Shown here one piece after another: positions 19,640-32,074 of a stretch of DNA of 64,000 nucleotides; the first letter of the stretch is position 1, and each line of letters opens with the position of its first letter. Source of the stretch: Asparagopsis taxiformis (Eukaryota; Rhodophyta; Florideophyceae; Bonnemaisoniales; Bonnemaisoniaceae). The stretch lies in the NCBI GenBank assembly GCA_030407315.1, contig JALQPE010001906.1, positions 1 through 64,000 of the forward strand, given 5' to 3'. The notes below the pieces were generated by a model, which saw only the letters and a program-made list of their open reading frames with translations, searched no databases and was not told where the DNA came from. The translations under genes were made by a program, and so were the position numbers.

Positions 19640-20500
19640 AATCAGTATATAGATTTGTGGCCTTCTCTAGTAGTTTTTTACTCGTCAGAATAGTACTAGT
19701 TATAGTAGAAGTAGTTTGAAGATAGCGTAGGACAGCACAGGTTCTTTCAACGCTTCTGACATCATACAGTGCCATGCAGTGTTTCGGGTCATCATTATAG
19801 TCAGTTAACTTTTCTTTCTGTCCACTCTGTCCAGCGCTGTACCCAGATATGATGTACTTTGCTGTTTCCGGAGCTGTTGTGATACAGTACAAAACACTGC
19901 TCCACCCGCTGTAAATCACTGTTCCAGCACACTGCCTGAGACATTGCCTCGTTCTATCCGCCCGCATCAAACCAGACAGCTCCAATCGCTATTTCGCCGC
20001 GTCATTCTAGCCACTACATTTCACTGTCTCCGGCTAATGCTAAGCGTTGTACCCATATATAATGAGTTTTTCTACCTACGATACCTTTCGCAGAGAGTAG
20101 AAATCACTGCCGCATGCAATGTAATGTTCTTTCTCTAGGTTCTGTCTGCAGGAAGGTCACGCACTGTCTACTCATCCTATCTGAGACCGCGTGCCGAGCT
20201 GTTTCCATCTTATGTCTCCGGAAACGTATTTCACTATCCGGCCGTTTTGCCTCCGCCAATACACAACACTTTCCGCCAACACTGTAGAGTACAGTAGATT
20301 CAATCATTTTACACTGTTAAATAGTTCATTACTTTTCACTACCTCCATCCCCTGCCGTAGACAATGTCTGCAGAAAGTGTTTTTACTGTCTGATCCAGAC
20401 TTCCGTATTGTCTGTCAGACAGTGCAAAACTCTATCTCCAAATGTGGCATTAATTTTTACTGTCCCACTATCGTCAAGTACCGTCTCAGACTGTAATTTT
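19640..20500. repeat. Second, looser ACTGCC/ACTGTC-rich region
   Basis: Phrases such as ATACAGTACAAAAC, AAATCACTGCC, TTTCACTGTCTCCGG and CACACTGCCTGAGACATTGCC recur. They echo the 16.3-16.8 kb array (ATACAGTACATC, AAATCACTGCC, TTTCACTGCCTC). No coding potential that I can support. Confidence 0.4.
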
Positions 20501-20635
20501 TAGTATCCTAACTTTCTTCTTTAGCTTCCGGTTTTCGTTAGTCGCCAAAACCTCTTCCAGTAGCTGCGGCATGTCCTCTTGGACCTGAAGCAGTTCCTCC
20601 CACGTCACATCCCTGTCATTAGGCAAACCCTACAA

Positions 20636-23600
20636 CTAGATCAGGATCTGTATTTGGCCATCTCTGATACGAATATCCCAAGAAATTCTTATCAGAGATG
20701 GCCAAGCTCTATCCAATCGGATAGAGCATGCGTACTGGTAGACTGTTTCCGCGTGTTCAACGGCTCTGTGGAGTCTCTTGCCAACATATTTTCCATCCAT
20801 GTCTGCGTGGTATAGGGGAAATTGACGGGTATGTACTACTTCCCTCTTTCCATATAAGATGTCTTCAACTTCGTAGACCAGTTCGGATTTTACAGTCACA
20901 GCCCGCCGAGGTCCAAGCCACATGAAGCTGAGCTTATGAACTTTGTTAGCGGTACTGTGTCATAACTTTATTTCTAGTACAGAGTCGCACCGTACTAGAA
21001 AAAGTTTCCCTTTTTGTAGATCCACCGGTTGAAATTTTGTGCGCCTATTGCGTGCATCAACGTTTTTCTGGCGACAGGGATTAGAGTTTTGCTTAACGTT
21101 TTGACGCATACCGGCTAGTGAATTTTTCACTCTCCAATGTTGATGATCCGCTGGACATCAGCGAGGTATTTCGACATAATAGACCGATAAGGATACAGAT
21201 TTAGTGCATGCAGTAGCGTTCTGATAGACATATGGCCAGTGAACACTTCCTATTGCGTACGGTACACACTGAGGTGTTCCTTGTAGTACAAACCGAGTCG
21301 CTTCAGTGCAGAGTAATTCAGTACGCTTTGGACACATTCCACTACGGAGGGCCAGTCCTGTGGTGCCAACTTCCACTCGTTACAGAGAGCATGAAAAGCT
21401 CCAAGTACTTCACGGAAATTTTCTATACACTTCCGTTAGACCACGGAATATAGGCCGTAGTTAAATGATGATTGACTCGGACTTCGGATGAGAGAATATT
21501 GATCAGTTCGCTCCTGAAGTGAGACCCCTGGTCAGCAACAAACCATTTCATGGATCCAAAAGAACTAATCCCCATTCTAGTGCATTGACTGCCTTTGCAC
21601 TTGTTGCAGCTTCTGTGGCGAACAACCAAAAAACATTAGACAGAACATCCCATATGATAAGAATATATGCAAAAATGCCTTTTGTCGGTTCCAGCCCCAA
21701 GTAAAGGTAGTGGAGATTCACAACTTCTTGGGGACGCTCTCCATACAGGGAGTGGGCCTACAAACGAGGGATGATGGAGCCAATCCGGGTAACGGTGAAG
21801 TGCAGATATCCTTTCACTAATTTTTCAATATCTCTCTTCACTGAAGTCCAAAAAAATCGGTCCGACAGTACGATTAGTCTACCTGTTACTCCACGATTTC
21901 CAATCGCTCACAAATGTGATGATACCAAAATTTTGAGTTACAAGTTCTGATCACTGTCGGGTATCCGGATACGCGTACATACATACACATACCATTCAAT
22001 CCTTTTCCAACATCAGTACTGGGGAGCTCGGCGATATGGCTTACCTGAGATTTTCGAAAGATATCCTTGGAGGGAAATATAATTTCTGGGGCTGCGGTAA
22101 TACGTTGTGAAGGCTTAAATACTATACTTCATGTAGTCTTTGCTCGTTCAGTTTCCTTCCTATATCCGCTTGCCCGGCGCTTCAATATGTCTGCGAATAT
22201 ATATGACGAAGTTTCGACTTGTTCGATAGATTACGGGAACCGTGTCAGGTAAAGGTAAAGCGCCCAGCGTTGCACCTATGAAACTATGTGTCTCCCGAGA
22301 GATGGATCCATTGCTAAAGAAGCATATACAAACCGGTAATTTTGGTGGTCATTGTATACGTGGATGTTTTTGACAGCAAGTAGTAAATAGTCCAGTTTCT
22401 CGTAGGTTCTGAAGATGTCGTTTCACTCTTTTTCGAATGTTTTCCTGCCTTGTTGGTCACATCTGAAATGGGAGCCGATGAAGGCTAACGGCTCATGTCT
22501 TTTTTTGCTTTCTGTATGCAAGTCTAAAGCTCTTCAGATTGGTCTGGGTTACGAAAGCATACCAAAATAGATCATGTGCGTCTGTGTGGATGCATACATA
22601 CATATTTTTCTTTGAAAAAGAGAGGTTGACAGCTTCACGCTATGTTCCGTGCAAAGACTGAAAGGTTCCTCTTGTACAGTGGCCCTAGACAGATTGCGCA
22701 ATGCACTGTTTCTGATTGATTTCCTTTTGCGCTTTCCAGCTTCTGCATAAGCCCCATCCAGAATTGAATTGAGCGGCGCAATCCTAGTGGAAAAGTTTTG
22801 TACGCATAGTGCTATCCACCTACATCAGTAAAAAATGAGCTCGTCCGCAGTTTGAGAGATCTTCATTGTTTGAAGTTTGCTACCCGTTCAGGATCCATTC
22901 TACATCCCTCCTTTGATATTATGCTACCACACCATTTCAGACAGGTTGAGAATAGTACTGACTTCCATCCCGAAAGATATAACCTTTGAATATTGCACGT
23001 GTGGAATAATCTTTCCAGCAGAGATAGGATCTGTTTCTTGCATGTGGCTTGGATTTTAAATTCATGTAGCCAACCTTTTAATTTTCCTCTTATATATTCA
23101 AACAATAGCTCCACAGTGCGTTGAAAATGAGCTATTGCGTTGCCAAGTCCTGGTTTCACACTTTTGGAGGCAATTGTGCAGTAGGGCATTACTATTGCAC
23201 ATTAATCGTATGATTCTGTAGTAATAGTAGCTGCGGGTAGGCAGACATGAAGTCTAGGCTTGCGAAGCAGGCGTTACCAGCAAAGTCAAGCATTTCTGCG
23301 TCGAGATTGGGAATTTGCCATGCCTCTTTAACTGTGGAAGCATTTATAAGCCTAAGATCACTTGATATTCTGTATTTTGACTTGGAGACAGATTTTGGAA
23401 CGATGGGGGATGCTGCTTGCTACGTGGCCGTCGGCAAAATGGCTGCAAAATCCATTTCAACCAGTTCAGCAGCACATTGTTCCTTAAACTTACGTTGCTC
23501 AGGTGAGTACGTTGAGCCTTCACCTTGATAGGCTTTCTTTTAGGTAGAAGGCATACCCTCATTGTCTCGACAGCAGCACGTTTTGAGAAGCCCAGTCGAA

Positions 23601-24780
23601 TGCGGAATACGGGGGATATTCATGCAGAAACTCAATAAGTTTGTTTCAGCCTTCCGATGACATGCCGTTCTCTTTCGCTCCCATCACAAAAGTTTGGAGT
23701 GTAGTAGATAATAATGAAGGATTGTCTTTCCCTTTGTCAACGTTGATGTCTGTGTCTTCCGCATGATCACCCTGTGCTGCAGCTGCAGAATAGAACGTAC
23801 TTCGGAACTCGAACTCGCGGTTCTTCAGGAGGCTGTATATAGTCATATTCGCTGTTTCGCACAGTACATCGGAGGGCAAAATGTCCTCAACATCAACAAC
23901 TCCATTGAACCTATCACAGGCAGCAGTCAGCTTCATTCTGTCTCAAAGTCCTAAGTTCTGCAGTACATGCCTGCTGAAGATTGCATGGCTGACAGGATTT
24001 TCCCCGACATTTTTCTCAACATTTCATAATGAGACGTTAGCGCCATTTCTGATACGCTGTAAAACGTCTGCTTTGACAGTCTTACGGCACGGAAGAGACG
24101 GAGCTGATTTATTGACAGTTTCTAATAAAGCTTTTTGGATAATTGCGTCACCCTCACGTCCTTATCAGCTTTCAAAAACTCTTTTCGGACAGATGGCGGC
24201 AGAATACAAGCTTCTGATCCTTGATCAGCGAGCACAGTCGCATCGTACAGCTCCAAAGGAAGCTGGAAAAGAGAAGAATGATCTATTGTGGTTTCCTCAA
24301 TTTTGGCAGCTGTCCAACGAGTCCAGAGGATACTCGCCTCATTTTAGACCCCTTTGATCTCACTGCAGCTGTCTGTTTTCCTCTGCGGAGGCCATACGGC
24401 AGTCCATTAGGGATTTTTTCTAATTACGTTTTGAGTTTAAGCAGTCTGGCTTCTCCTTGCGTTTTCTTGTAATTTCAGGGGCCTTACTGTCTGGCAGTTC
24501 GATATACTCATTCATTCTCCTGTCCAATGTACGCTTCGAGTTTGATCTAGACTCGCATAGCTATCGCTACTTCCTTTGTTTCCCTGATCGGGATTGGGAT
24601 GCGGGCAATACAGTAGTGACTTCCGCGTATGAATCATATTTTTTATTCGTAGATCTGTTAGCTGCAACTTTTCAATCGATGGCGTCAGTCTCTATGGCAG
24701 TCTCACGAAGAAAGAGTTCACTATCCTTTCTGAATGCCTCTTTTCGTAATTTTAATGTCAACTCCATGCGGTTGTGAAGC
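20636..24780 (-). pseudogene. Degenerate Ty3/gypsy retrotransposon relic (gag/PR to integrase)
   Basis: Pieces lie in element order on the minus strand. 23936-23646 is a gag/protease-pol junction-like piece. 23189-22863 is the reverse-transcriptase palm (GNAIAHFQRTVELLFE...LKWCGSIISKEGCRMDPERV), where the usual catalytic Asp-Asp context reads WLHE, so it is dead. 21629-21423 is the integrase core (KWFVADQGSHFRSELINIL...YIPWSNGSV). About 21376-21120 resembles an integrase C-terminus (A.AALN-like, FTGHM in another frame). 20923-20636 is the tail (WLGPRRAVTVKSELVYEVEDILYGKREVVHTRQFPLYH), a GPY/F-like module without a visible chromodomain. Frames change and stops are many. Its upstream end is probably the LTR-like segment at 25.1-25.7 kb. 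The host-DNA side limits are uncertain. Confidence 0.65.
20654..20705. repeat. 16-bp inverted repeat (stem-loop)
   Basis: TTGGCCATCTCTGATA (20654-20669) is exactly reverse-complemented at 20690-20705, with a 20-base loop. It falls in the tail of the retroelement relic. It may be a local duplication; no function is assigned. Confidence 0.7.
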
Positions 24781-25129
24781 CTTGGGTGTCAAATACGCCG
24801 CATTATGTTCTCAATGGCTATTTCTGGTTGCGTAGATATGAAAGACGAATATCCTAGCGATTTGAGCTCCTAGGAGTAGCGAAGGCCCAATTCCAAACCT
24901 GAATTTCTAGCGATCGATCAGATATACCCATAGAGATGCCGTAAATTACTCTTCCTATTTTAGCAAGCTCTTATTCTTCCGGACGGACTTCGGCACATCC
25001 TGATACATGGTTTTGGAGTTGACCTTAGGTAATATCATCACCAGTTTCCACTGACACCCATTTGTAGGACCAGAGGCGCCAGGGGCTCCTTGGTTGATAG
25101 GGGGTTCTAGAATCGGCTGCCCGGGATGA

Positions 25130-25740
25130 GGGGCGAGATGAATTGATCGTCTTATGGGGTCGCGGCGTCGAGTCGAAGCGCGTCGGTAGCAGCGGCGAGA
25201 GCGGCGCGACGAACGGACAAGGAGGGGCGATCGAGACGCGGGATCTACTCTTATCTGGCGCGAGCAGTGGTTCTGAGGCGGTACCACCGAGTTACCTCGA
25301 GCCGGTCGTAGTCCACACATGGGCGTAAGTCCATGGTCAATTGGAACGCAGCAGGGCGTGCGGTGGCGCGTTTCGTACGTCGAATCGGTGCGCGCGTTGT
25401 GCGGGCGCACGTTATATCACGATCGGGTTGAAAAATTACGCCGTAGGCTAGTCGCTTAGAGCTCCTCGCTCGTTACCAAAGAAGCTAAGTCTCGAACACG
25501 TAATTGCTGGCTTTACTTGCCCAAGGTGGCGGCGGTAGTGGTTACTTATACTAGCTAGTTCGGGACAGGCTGTCTTAAGCGAAACCAGGGCCGTAGCCTA
25601 ATACAAAGGGAATTTGGGGAAAAGACTTTCGTCATAAAAACCCAAAAGGGGAAATAATTGGGGGAATTCGGTACACGTGGCCAGCGACTCGCGGAAGCGC
25701 GGCACACGGTATGCGATTAAACGGTCGGAACACTGATTTC
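25130..25740 (-). repeat. GC-rich LTR-like 5' end of the gypsy relic
   Basis: Composition jumps from AT-rich to CpG-rich. The segment about 25600-25710 contains AAAGGGAATTTGGGG-AAAAGACTTTCGTCATAAA then GGGGGAATTCGGTACACGTGG. This matches, in reverse complement, 48590-48712 (TTTCGTCATAAATAACCC and ATTCGTAGAGACCGCTACACGTGG). Both segments lie at the 5' side of a retroelement relic, so they look like the same LTR family. The minus-strand frame 25410-24955 (Arg-rich) may be leader or gag. Confidence 0.45.
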
Positions 25741-28394
25741 AAATATTTCAGAAATAATTTTATTCATCAGAAAAAAACATTCCGTCCGAAGAAGAGTAGA
25801 AAGGTCCTAGAGCGTGCCCTGGGAAACGGCTAGAACTCTTCTCTAGTAATTATAATGTAGAAGTTTACCATTGTCACGAAGGCTGCGAATCTGACTACGA
25901 GATATGTAAAGACAGCTGTCCTTTTGCGTACCAACATTGAAAATGATGTATGAAGCCTCATTGGATTGAAAAGACAGGTGTCCATGTCATGATGACACCA
26001 TCGTTACTGAAATGCAAAACTGGTGGATATGGACACTGATATCTGATGGACAAGTTTCCTTCGTTCTGTAATTCTAAACAGCATTGAAATATTGGTACAT
26101 AGTATTGTTATGTGTTTCGTTTCAATTCGTCGGAAATTTGAAATGATTCCGGCAACAGAACCTCCATGCGACTAGATGAGTGTTTATCAAGTTGCAAGCG
26201 CGCGAGAATTGATCAGAAAACCGAAAATTGTGAGCTTTAGTGAACTCAGCCCGCTAATAATTTATAAATGAAAATAATTTACAGATGAGCACCAAAAAAT
26301 TGAATTGACGTGGACGGGAAATTTCTATGCTAGGAATGCTTCAACGCACTCGTGTTCATACTTTTCGGTTCCGCCTCAGCCATCAGCCACATGTCACACG
26401 AACCCCTATTGAACCAAGTACCCACACTTCGACTATCAAAAGGGCTCTCTATAACATATCGCAAACAATGTGAACACAATTCTCCTACCAGCGTTCACAT
26501 TGCGTTTGATCTGCAACTGGCCGCAGCACATGTAGCTGTCAGTGATTTCGTGCTGAAATTGATTATCAAAGTCAGCAGGAACGTCTCGTTTTTAATCTTA
26601 TTCCAGTCACTCGATTCATGAACCTTGTGGTGTTACATTGTAACACTCGCCCTTGTGTCACAACGTACGCATGAGCACATTCAGATGTACATCTACATAT
26701 TTGGAAGGATGATTATTTCTGTTGAACAGCTTTGTGCTTTTCTTCATTCATATTGAGTGCATGTACTGCACACCTGCGTGTGTGAACAAGGCATGGGGTG
26801 GAGAACTACGACTTTCCGGAGATGGAAGAGGCGCGCACATATGTATTTCAGGTGCAACAGGGACGAACGAAGGAGTGATATATTGGCATGTGGCGTATTG
26901 GTGTACTCATGCGTGGCTGTATGTCATGGTTGCTGTTTTCGTATGGATATACATATGAATAGAGGATGTACGCATATTACACTACTGAGTTCAATCAGTT
27001 TGGCTATGTATTCTCTATTGCAATATGCGAAAAATGTGTGCTATTCCACCCGGGCTTTTAGGCCGTAATTGGACGCACTAGCATTTGTATGTATGTATAC
27101 TTGCATTGCCACATCATTCGAGTTTTCACTTCCATGGGTTTCTGCTCGTACGTACGTTAACAACCTATGAAAAGCGTATTGTACTTACCCTAGTGGGCAT
27201 TTTCAAGGTTTTATGGAGCACATATGGATGATTCCATTAACCTCTATGTATGCTCCAAATACGAGGTGAATGCTCCAGACAGCATCACAATATATTCGTG
27301 AACTCCTCCACTCAGCATGGTTTTGACCCCCCCCCCAAATTTTATTGCATAAAAATAATTTTCCCGAGGGCGGATATCCTCCACTCAACATGCTTTTGAC
27401 CCCTTGTACTCTTATCCACCTCCACAAATACTCAAAATACATACAAATGTCCACTAGGGTTACCTGGTGATTCATCGCACGTGACATGCATTTCTGTTCA
27501 TGATCAAGGCACATGGTCAGCAGTCCGGCTCGGAACAAAAACGTATAGCCACTTCTCACCAAAATTTAGACGCAAGCTAGGACAACCCCGCCTTTCTTGC
27601 TCCACATGAACCTCAGGGAAAAACGTGTGCGGTAGGAGCTAGGATCTCTAAGCAGTATGACGTCTTTGGTATGCGCGCGCACATCGGGTTCCATCATGGC
27701 CACTGTACGCATCTACTATTTGTGCCCTTGATGAGCAACTGAGACGCGTATTGATACCACTTTGAGTTCAAACGAACTGCACTCGCGGAACTTGCTCACA
27801 TCCGAAGTGTAAATACTGGAGCAAGTCGGACAAGATAACAGAGTGTTGCAAGAATGTAAGGATTTTTTGTATGGACGTACAAATGCAACTTCACCCAGTT
27901 ATGTATGTACGCTCATTGATGCACAAGTCTAGCTGGATGGTCGTCTGAAAAGTGCCTCTGGAGTTTACTGCAATACCTAATGAACTCATCTATGCTGAAG
28001 GGAGAATCCATCACATTCTACAGCGATTGCGTTGACTAGCAAAATCCGCAGGGTCATTGGATATTATTACTACAGGTTCACTTAAGATCTAACCTTTTGA
28101 ATGGAAGTGAGGCTTAGTGAAAATGTCATAGCTCACACAACCACTTTATAAATCCCAGATTTGCTTAAATGTGTGCATGTTAACTGCATCCATGCTCCCG
28201 TAGGAATCGTTAATATGGGCTGATGGTTTACTACTTGTACATTTCATCTTTCTGGTGATGAAGGTATCTGACATACTTGCATGGATTTCAGCTCATTTCA
28301 AAATATGCATAGCAACAAAGTTGATGTCTGTATTGCGTAAACAGAATCACAGGAACCGCTTTATGGTCTAGCAAAAATTAGTTTACTGCGAAAC
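25741..28394. other. Long AT-rich intergenic stretch
   Basis: 2.6 kb without a supported gene. The longest frames (about 100 codons) have no domain. The only structure I see is the duplicated phrase at 27302-27405, listed separately. Confidence 0.45.
27302..27405. repeat. Short direct duplication around a poly-C tract
   Basis: 'TCCTCCACTCAGCATGGTTTTGACCCC' at about 27302 recurs as 'TCCTCCACTCAACATGCTTTTGACCCC' at about 27378. The first copy runs into a poly-C tract and AAATTTT. The TTTTGACCCCCC plus AAATTT pairing also occurs in the MITE arms at 31.6 and 31.9 kb. Confidence 0.5.
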
Positions 28395-31368
28395 TCAGTT
28401 CTCTGCTGAGTGGACGTCTCCTTGTCGGATAGGTGTGAGGAAGCAAACATCCCATGAGTATATTCCACTCTGCATCAGTCCCCCTAAAACTTGTGGTGCT
28501 TCATCCTGTCCAGGGCAGTGATAGGGATACTTTTCTTCTTTTGCCTCCCTCTGGATGGATACATTACAAACTGCTACGAGGAAAGAGGTCTCCCCACTCT
28601 TTGTATGCATATTGGAGGGTTTTTTGTTGAGTGGATAGCCATGCATTGTGGTGCAAAAGATAGATTTCCCGTCTCTTGGGGGAAGCAGACGAGCTGTTCC
28701 TACTTTTCGTGTTCCTAAGAATAAAGCCACATCATCCTCAATTTGGAACTCAGTTTGAACCAACTTGTTCTCATCTTCATTGTGACGATTGGCCGTATTC
28801 GTGACATCTGAAGGATTAAATTGTGACAAGTGATCCCCCTCACAAGATGTCGTTGCCACATGACTGCCATTCTTGAACTCTGTATTCAAAGTGAGCAGAC
28901 TTGTTTGACCTAGTGGGAGTTTCTTGCATGCTCGAGATATACGCGCTCTCTTCGGCAGATTAGGTTGACGCGGCTGGTATTCTAGTGACAGTCTTTGGAG
29001 ACGCTGCTGAGCCATGCGGAAAGTTGCTGTGTCTTTCTCAATAGACGTACATATTCTCCCTGTCATCATGGCAGCTATAGCTGTTGTAAAAGTTCCAGCA
29101 TATATATCAATCACCGAACCTCCTTGGGGACAGAATGTAGTCATAAGCTCGGCGAGCAAGCCTGGTTTTTTTCTTCAGTAAGAACTGGGGACTTGGTACC
29201 GGGTCTCAACAGCTTGTGTCTACGAACGGCTACTCCAGATATAGTTGAAAACTTTCTTGTCTCACTGCATTCCACCAATGAGTAAGGGCTCTGAAAGTCC
29301 GGTTTAAAACCATCTGGATGGATTCCGGGGGAAAATGCTAGTACACCATACTCGCAAGAGTTTTGAGGGAAGGATTCTGTTTTTGTGGTCTGTAATCCAG
29401 AGGTGTTTTTCGTAACAATGAAGAGGTGTCTCATGACTTTGTAGGATTCCGTCTGAAGCGCTTTTATCCATCCATTGGCATATGGCACAGAGTTGAAGAT
29501 GAAAACAGAGCCTCCTGGAACTATTGATCGCCTCCCGAACTGAGCAACCTCTTTCATTTCTACATCATCAACGTAGTTGGTATATGTGCTCCCAGCTCTA
29601 GAGCGGCAGTCTGGATTTCCATACGGTGGATCAATTAACATCATATCGAATCTTTTGTCTCTTGTTCGTCTAGTTGTCTTATCAAATTCCCTCCAGTCCA
29701 TTTGAAAGCAGCTTATTCCAATGTCCTTCAAGCATTGGTTCCCTTTCCTTGGTGGTGTGTCTCCCGGTGTATCTTCTAGAGAATACTTATTTGTTTCAAG
29801 TCTCTCAGACTCTTGTGTATGATTGGCAGAAACCTCTTGTGAAGCTGACGAATCCAGTTGAGATTGTTCATGAGCATTATTATTTGTATTGTTGAACTGT
29901 TTGGTCTTTTTTGAGCTGGAAGAGTCTTTCTTTTCTTCTGTTTCTTTCCTCGATGGGACAGAGTTTAAGAAGGGAGAGGAGCTGAAAACTTGACTTGATG
30001 AACGTCCAGCTGTCTCAAGTTCAACTGAAGTGTTGTCAACCCTCTTAGGCGCCACTTCCACAGATGAATTCTCCTCAACATCTTGTTTCTGTAGAGAATC
30101 TATATGCTTTGATGCCGCAATGTATTTCTGTTCTTTTTGAACAGCTATTACGGGGAAATGCTTCCTATATTGTTCCAGGAGAAGTGGTAATACGCCGACA
30201 TTTCCCGCATTCTGTTCGACATCTTCGTCCAGTCTTGTAGAATTAAGTAAATTATGCCTCATAGCGTGCATCTCAGGCGGCCATACATCAGTTTCAAGAA
30301 ACTTCGAGAACTTCTGGGCTTACCTGAAGGCCAGAACAGACTTAGCAAATTGTTGCGCAACCAAAGCCGGCTGAACAGACTTAACTTGAATGCAGTCAGA
30401 ATTCTTTCTGTTGAGCAATGAAAGCTCTGCAACTCTACGAAGGGTATGAATCTGGCACTTAACTCCTTCTTCCCCCATCGACTCCGGGGCTTTCATGAAT
30501 ACTGTTGCACTTTTCAAAGAAGTAACATGGACAAAACGTCGGAATACACGGCAATCAACTTTTTCCATTACAGAATTTGGGTCAGATGAGGAGTTCTCTC
30601 CGACAAGATCAGGATGCTCTCCGTTGATTATCTCTCCAATGACATCAATAACTTCTCTTGGCAAGCGCATAGCTGCGTTTGCAATTTTTTTGACAGTACT
30701 CTCTCTATGGTGACTGTATCCATCATATGCAACAGCAACGTCTTTTGCTAATGGCTTTTTCCCGTTTCGATATCCACTCAGGTGATCTGCTTCGTCGCGG
30801 AGACCTTTCAGTACATCGAAGAAGGTATCCTCAATATAGAAAGCATCTTTATGCTTACTATTTTGCTGCCTAGCCAGTTGTCTTAGCACCTGAATGCTAC
30901 AGTCACCCTTGAGGAGTGTAACTGGCCAAAGGAACTGTTCCCAAATTTCTGCCTTTTCATGTATGAGTTCTTTGATTGCGGCGAGACGGTGCATGCCGTC
31001 AACTACGCCGAACCAGGTACTTCTGCTCTCATCTTCTCCTTTGCATCATTCTCAGACATTTTGCAGAATCCGCTGAAGTGCTCAAGAATATGGTGTTGTA
31101 ATACACCTTGAAGAGGAACAACAATGGGAGAGTCTGAACCTGCAACATAGTTCATGTCTGCTCTCTCGCCTCCACCGCGGAAAGCGGATTTCAACCGCAT
31201 CACACCGGAAGATGATATTCCTCTCACCTTTTTTAAAGGTATACAAGAAAGAGGATTTATGGCAGTATGAATGGAGCCGTCCATCACATCCTGGAACAGA
31301 GCTTTTGCCATTTTAACTGGGGCTCGATTTTCACATGTCCCAGTCGGTTCTTTCCTCTTTCGTCCCAT
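28395..31368 (-). pseudogene. Second copy of the ParB-like/methyltransferase gene, with one stop and two frame breaks
   Basis: Minus-strand homologue of the 9477-12368 gene along its whole length. It starts MGRKRKEPTG near 31368. The ParB-like region (FQDVMDGS, VVDGMHRLAAI, FLWPVTLLKG, AFYIEDTFFDVLKGLRDEADHL) is conserved. Break 1 near 31010-31025: a base is missing between EKM and ESRSTWFGVVDG. Break 2 at about 30317-30319: an in-frame TAA replaces the residue equivalent to Glu of SEARKF; homology continues without a shift. Break 3 at about 29165-29172: an A7 tract, where homology moves -1 from TEEKN to GLLAELM. Methylase motifs are intact (LIDPPYGNP; VIDIYAGTFTTA), as is the C-terminal YPY...PQVLGG...YSWD module. 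Three lesions point to a pseudogene that decayed recently. The copies are diverged, so it is a paralogue rather than a recent duplicate. Confidence 0.75.
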
Positions 31369-31591
31369 TGAGAGTTTCTTCCGAGAGATAATGTGTTGAG
31401 AAGTGTACTGGAGAATAATCACAGTTAGATTCTTGTAATTGATAGTTTGGTATGAAATAGCCTATTCAAATGAGCAGGAAAGTCTCTCACTCGGTTTAAA
31501 TATGCTAGAGAGCTTATGGGGCTCGACGATCCACTCGAATTGGGAAGAACTCTGCGATAGACAGTATGATAGATCAGCGGGACACCAACTA

Positions 31592-31920
31592 GGCCGGATT
31601 GAGTTTTGCTCGACCAATTCCGGTATGACAAATTTTTTGACCCCCCCTCCCATGGAATTTGCTCTAGTTTCTGAATATGGTGGTAATTACATTGTAATTG
31701 AAGTAATTGCAATTGAGGGTCAATTTCAACTACTAATTACGGAAAGTAATTATCTCGCCAGCGAGGCGATCTCGATATTCTACTCTGCTCCAAAAAATGT
31801 AATTGCAATTACTTCAACTACACTGTAATTACCAACATATTCGTAAACTAGAGTGAAATCTACAGGGGGGTCAAAAAATTTGTCATACTGGAATTAGTCG
31901 AGCAAAACTCAATCTGGAAA
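31592..31920. mobile_element. Foldback MITE with about 120-bp inverted arms
   Basis: GATTGAGTTTTGCTCGACCA at about 31597 and TATGACAAATTTTTTGACCCC (ending near 31645) reappear in reverse complement at about 31862-31915. Further in, CTCTAGTTTCTGAATATGG-TGGTAATTACA pairs with TGTAATTACCAACATATTCGTAAACTAGAG. The centre (about 31752-31772) is itself a short hairpin (TCTCGCCAGCGAGGCGA). Total length about 330 bp, no ORF. A further GCCGGATTGAG copy sits just outside at 31931. Confidence 0.75.
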
Positions 31921-32074
31921 TCAAGCAACGCCGGATTGAGTATTGCCAAACTAGTCTTTGGTCTGTAACGTCCATCCATAGTCACCCACAACATGTCTAC
32001 TAGTCCTCCAGCCTCACCCGCTTTGGAAGCGACGCCTATGCTCTTTGCCCCTCTCCACACCATACAATTCCCTC

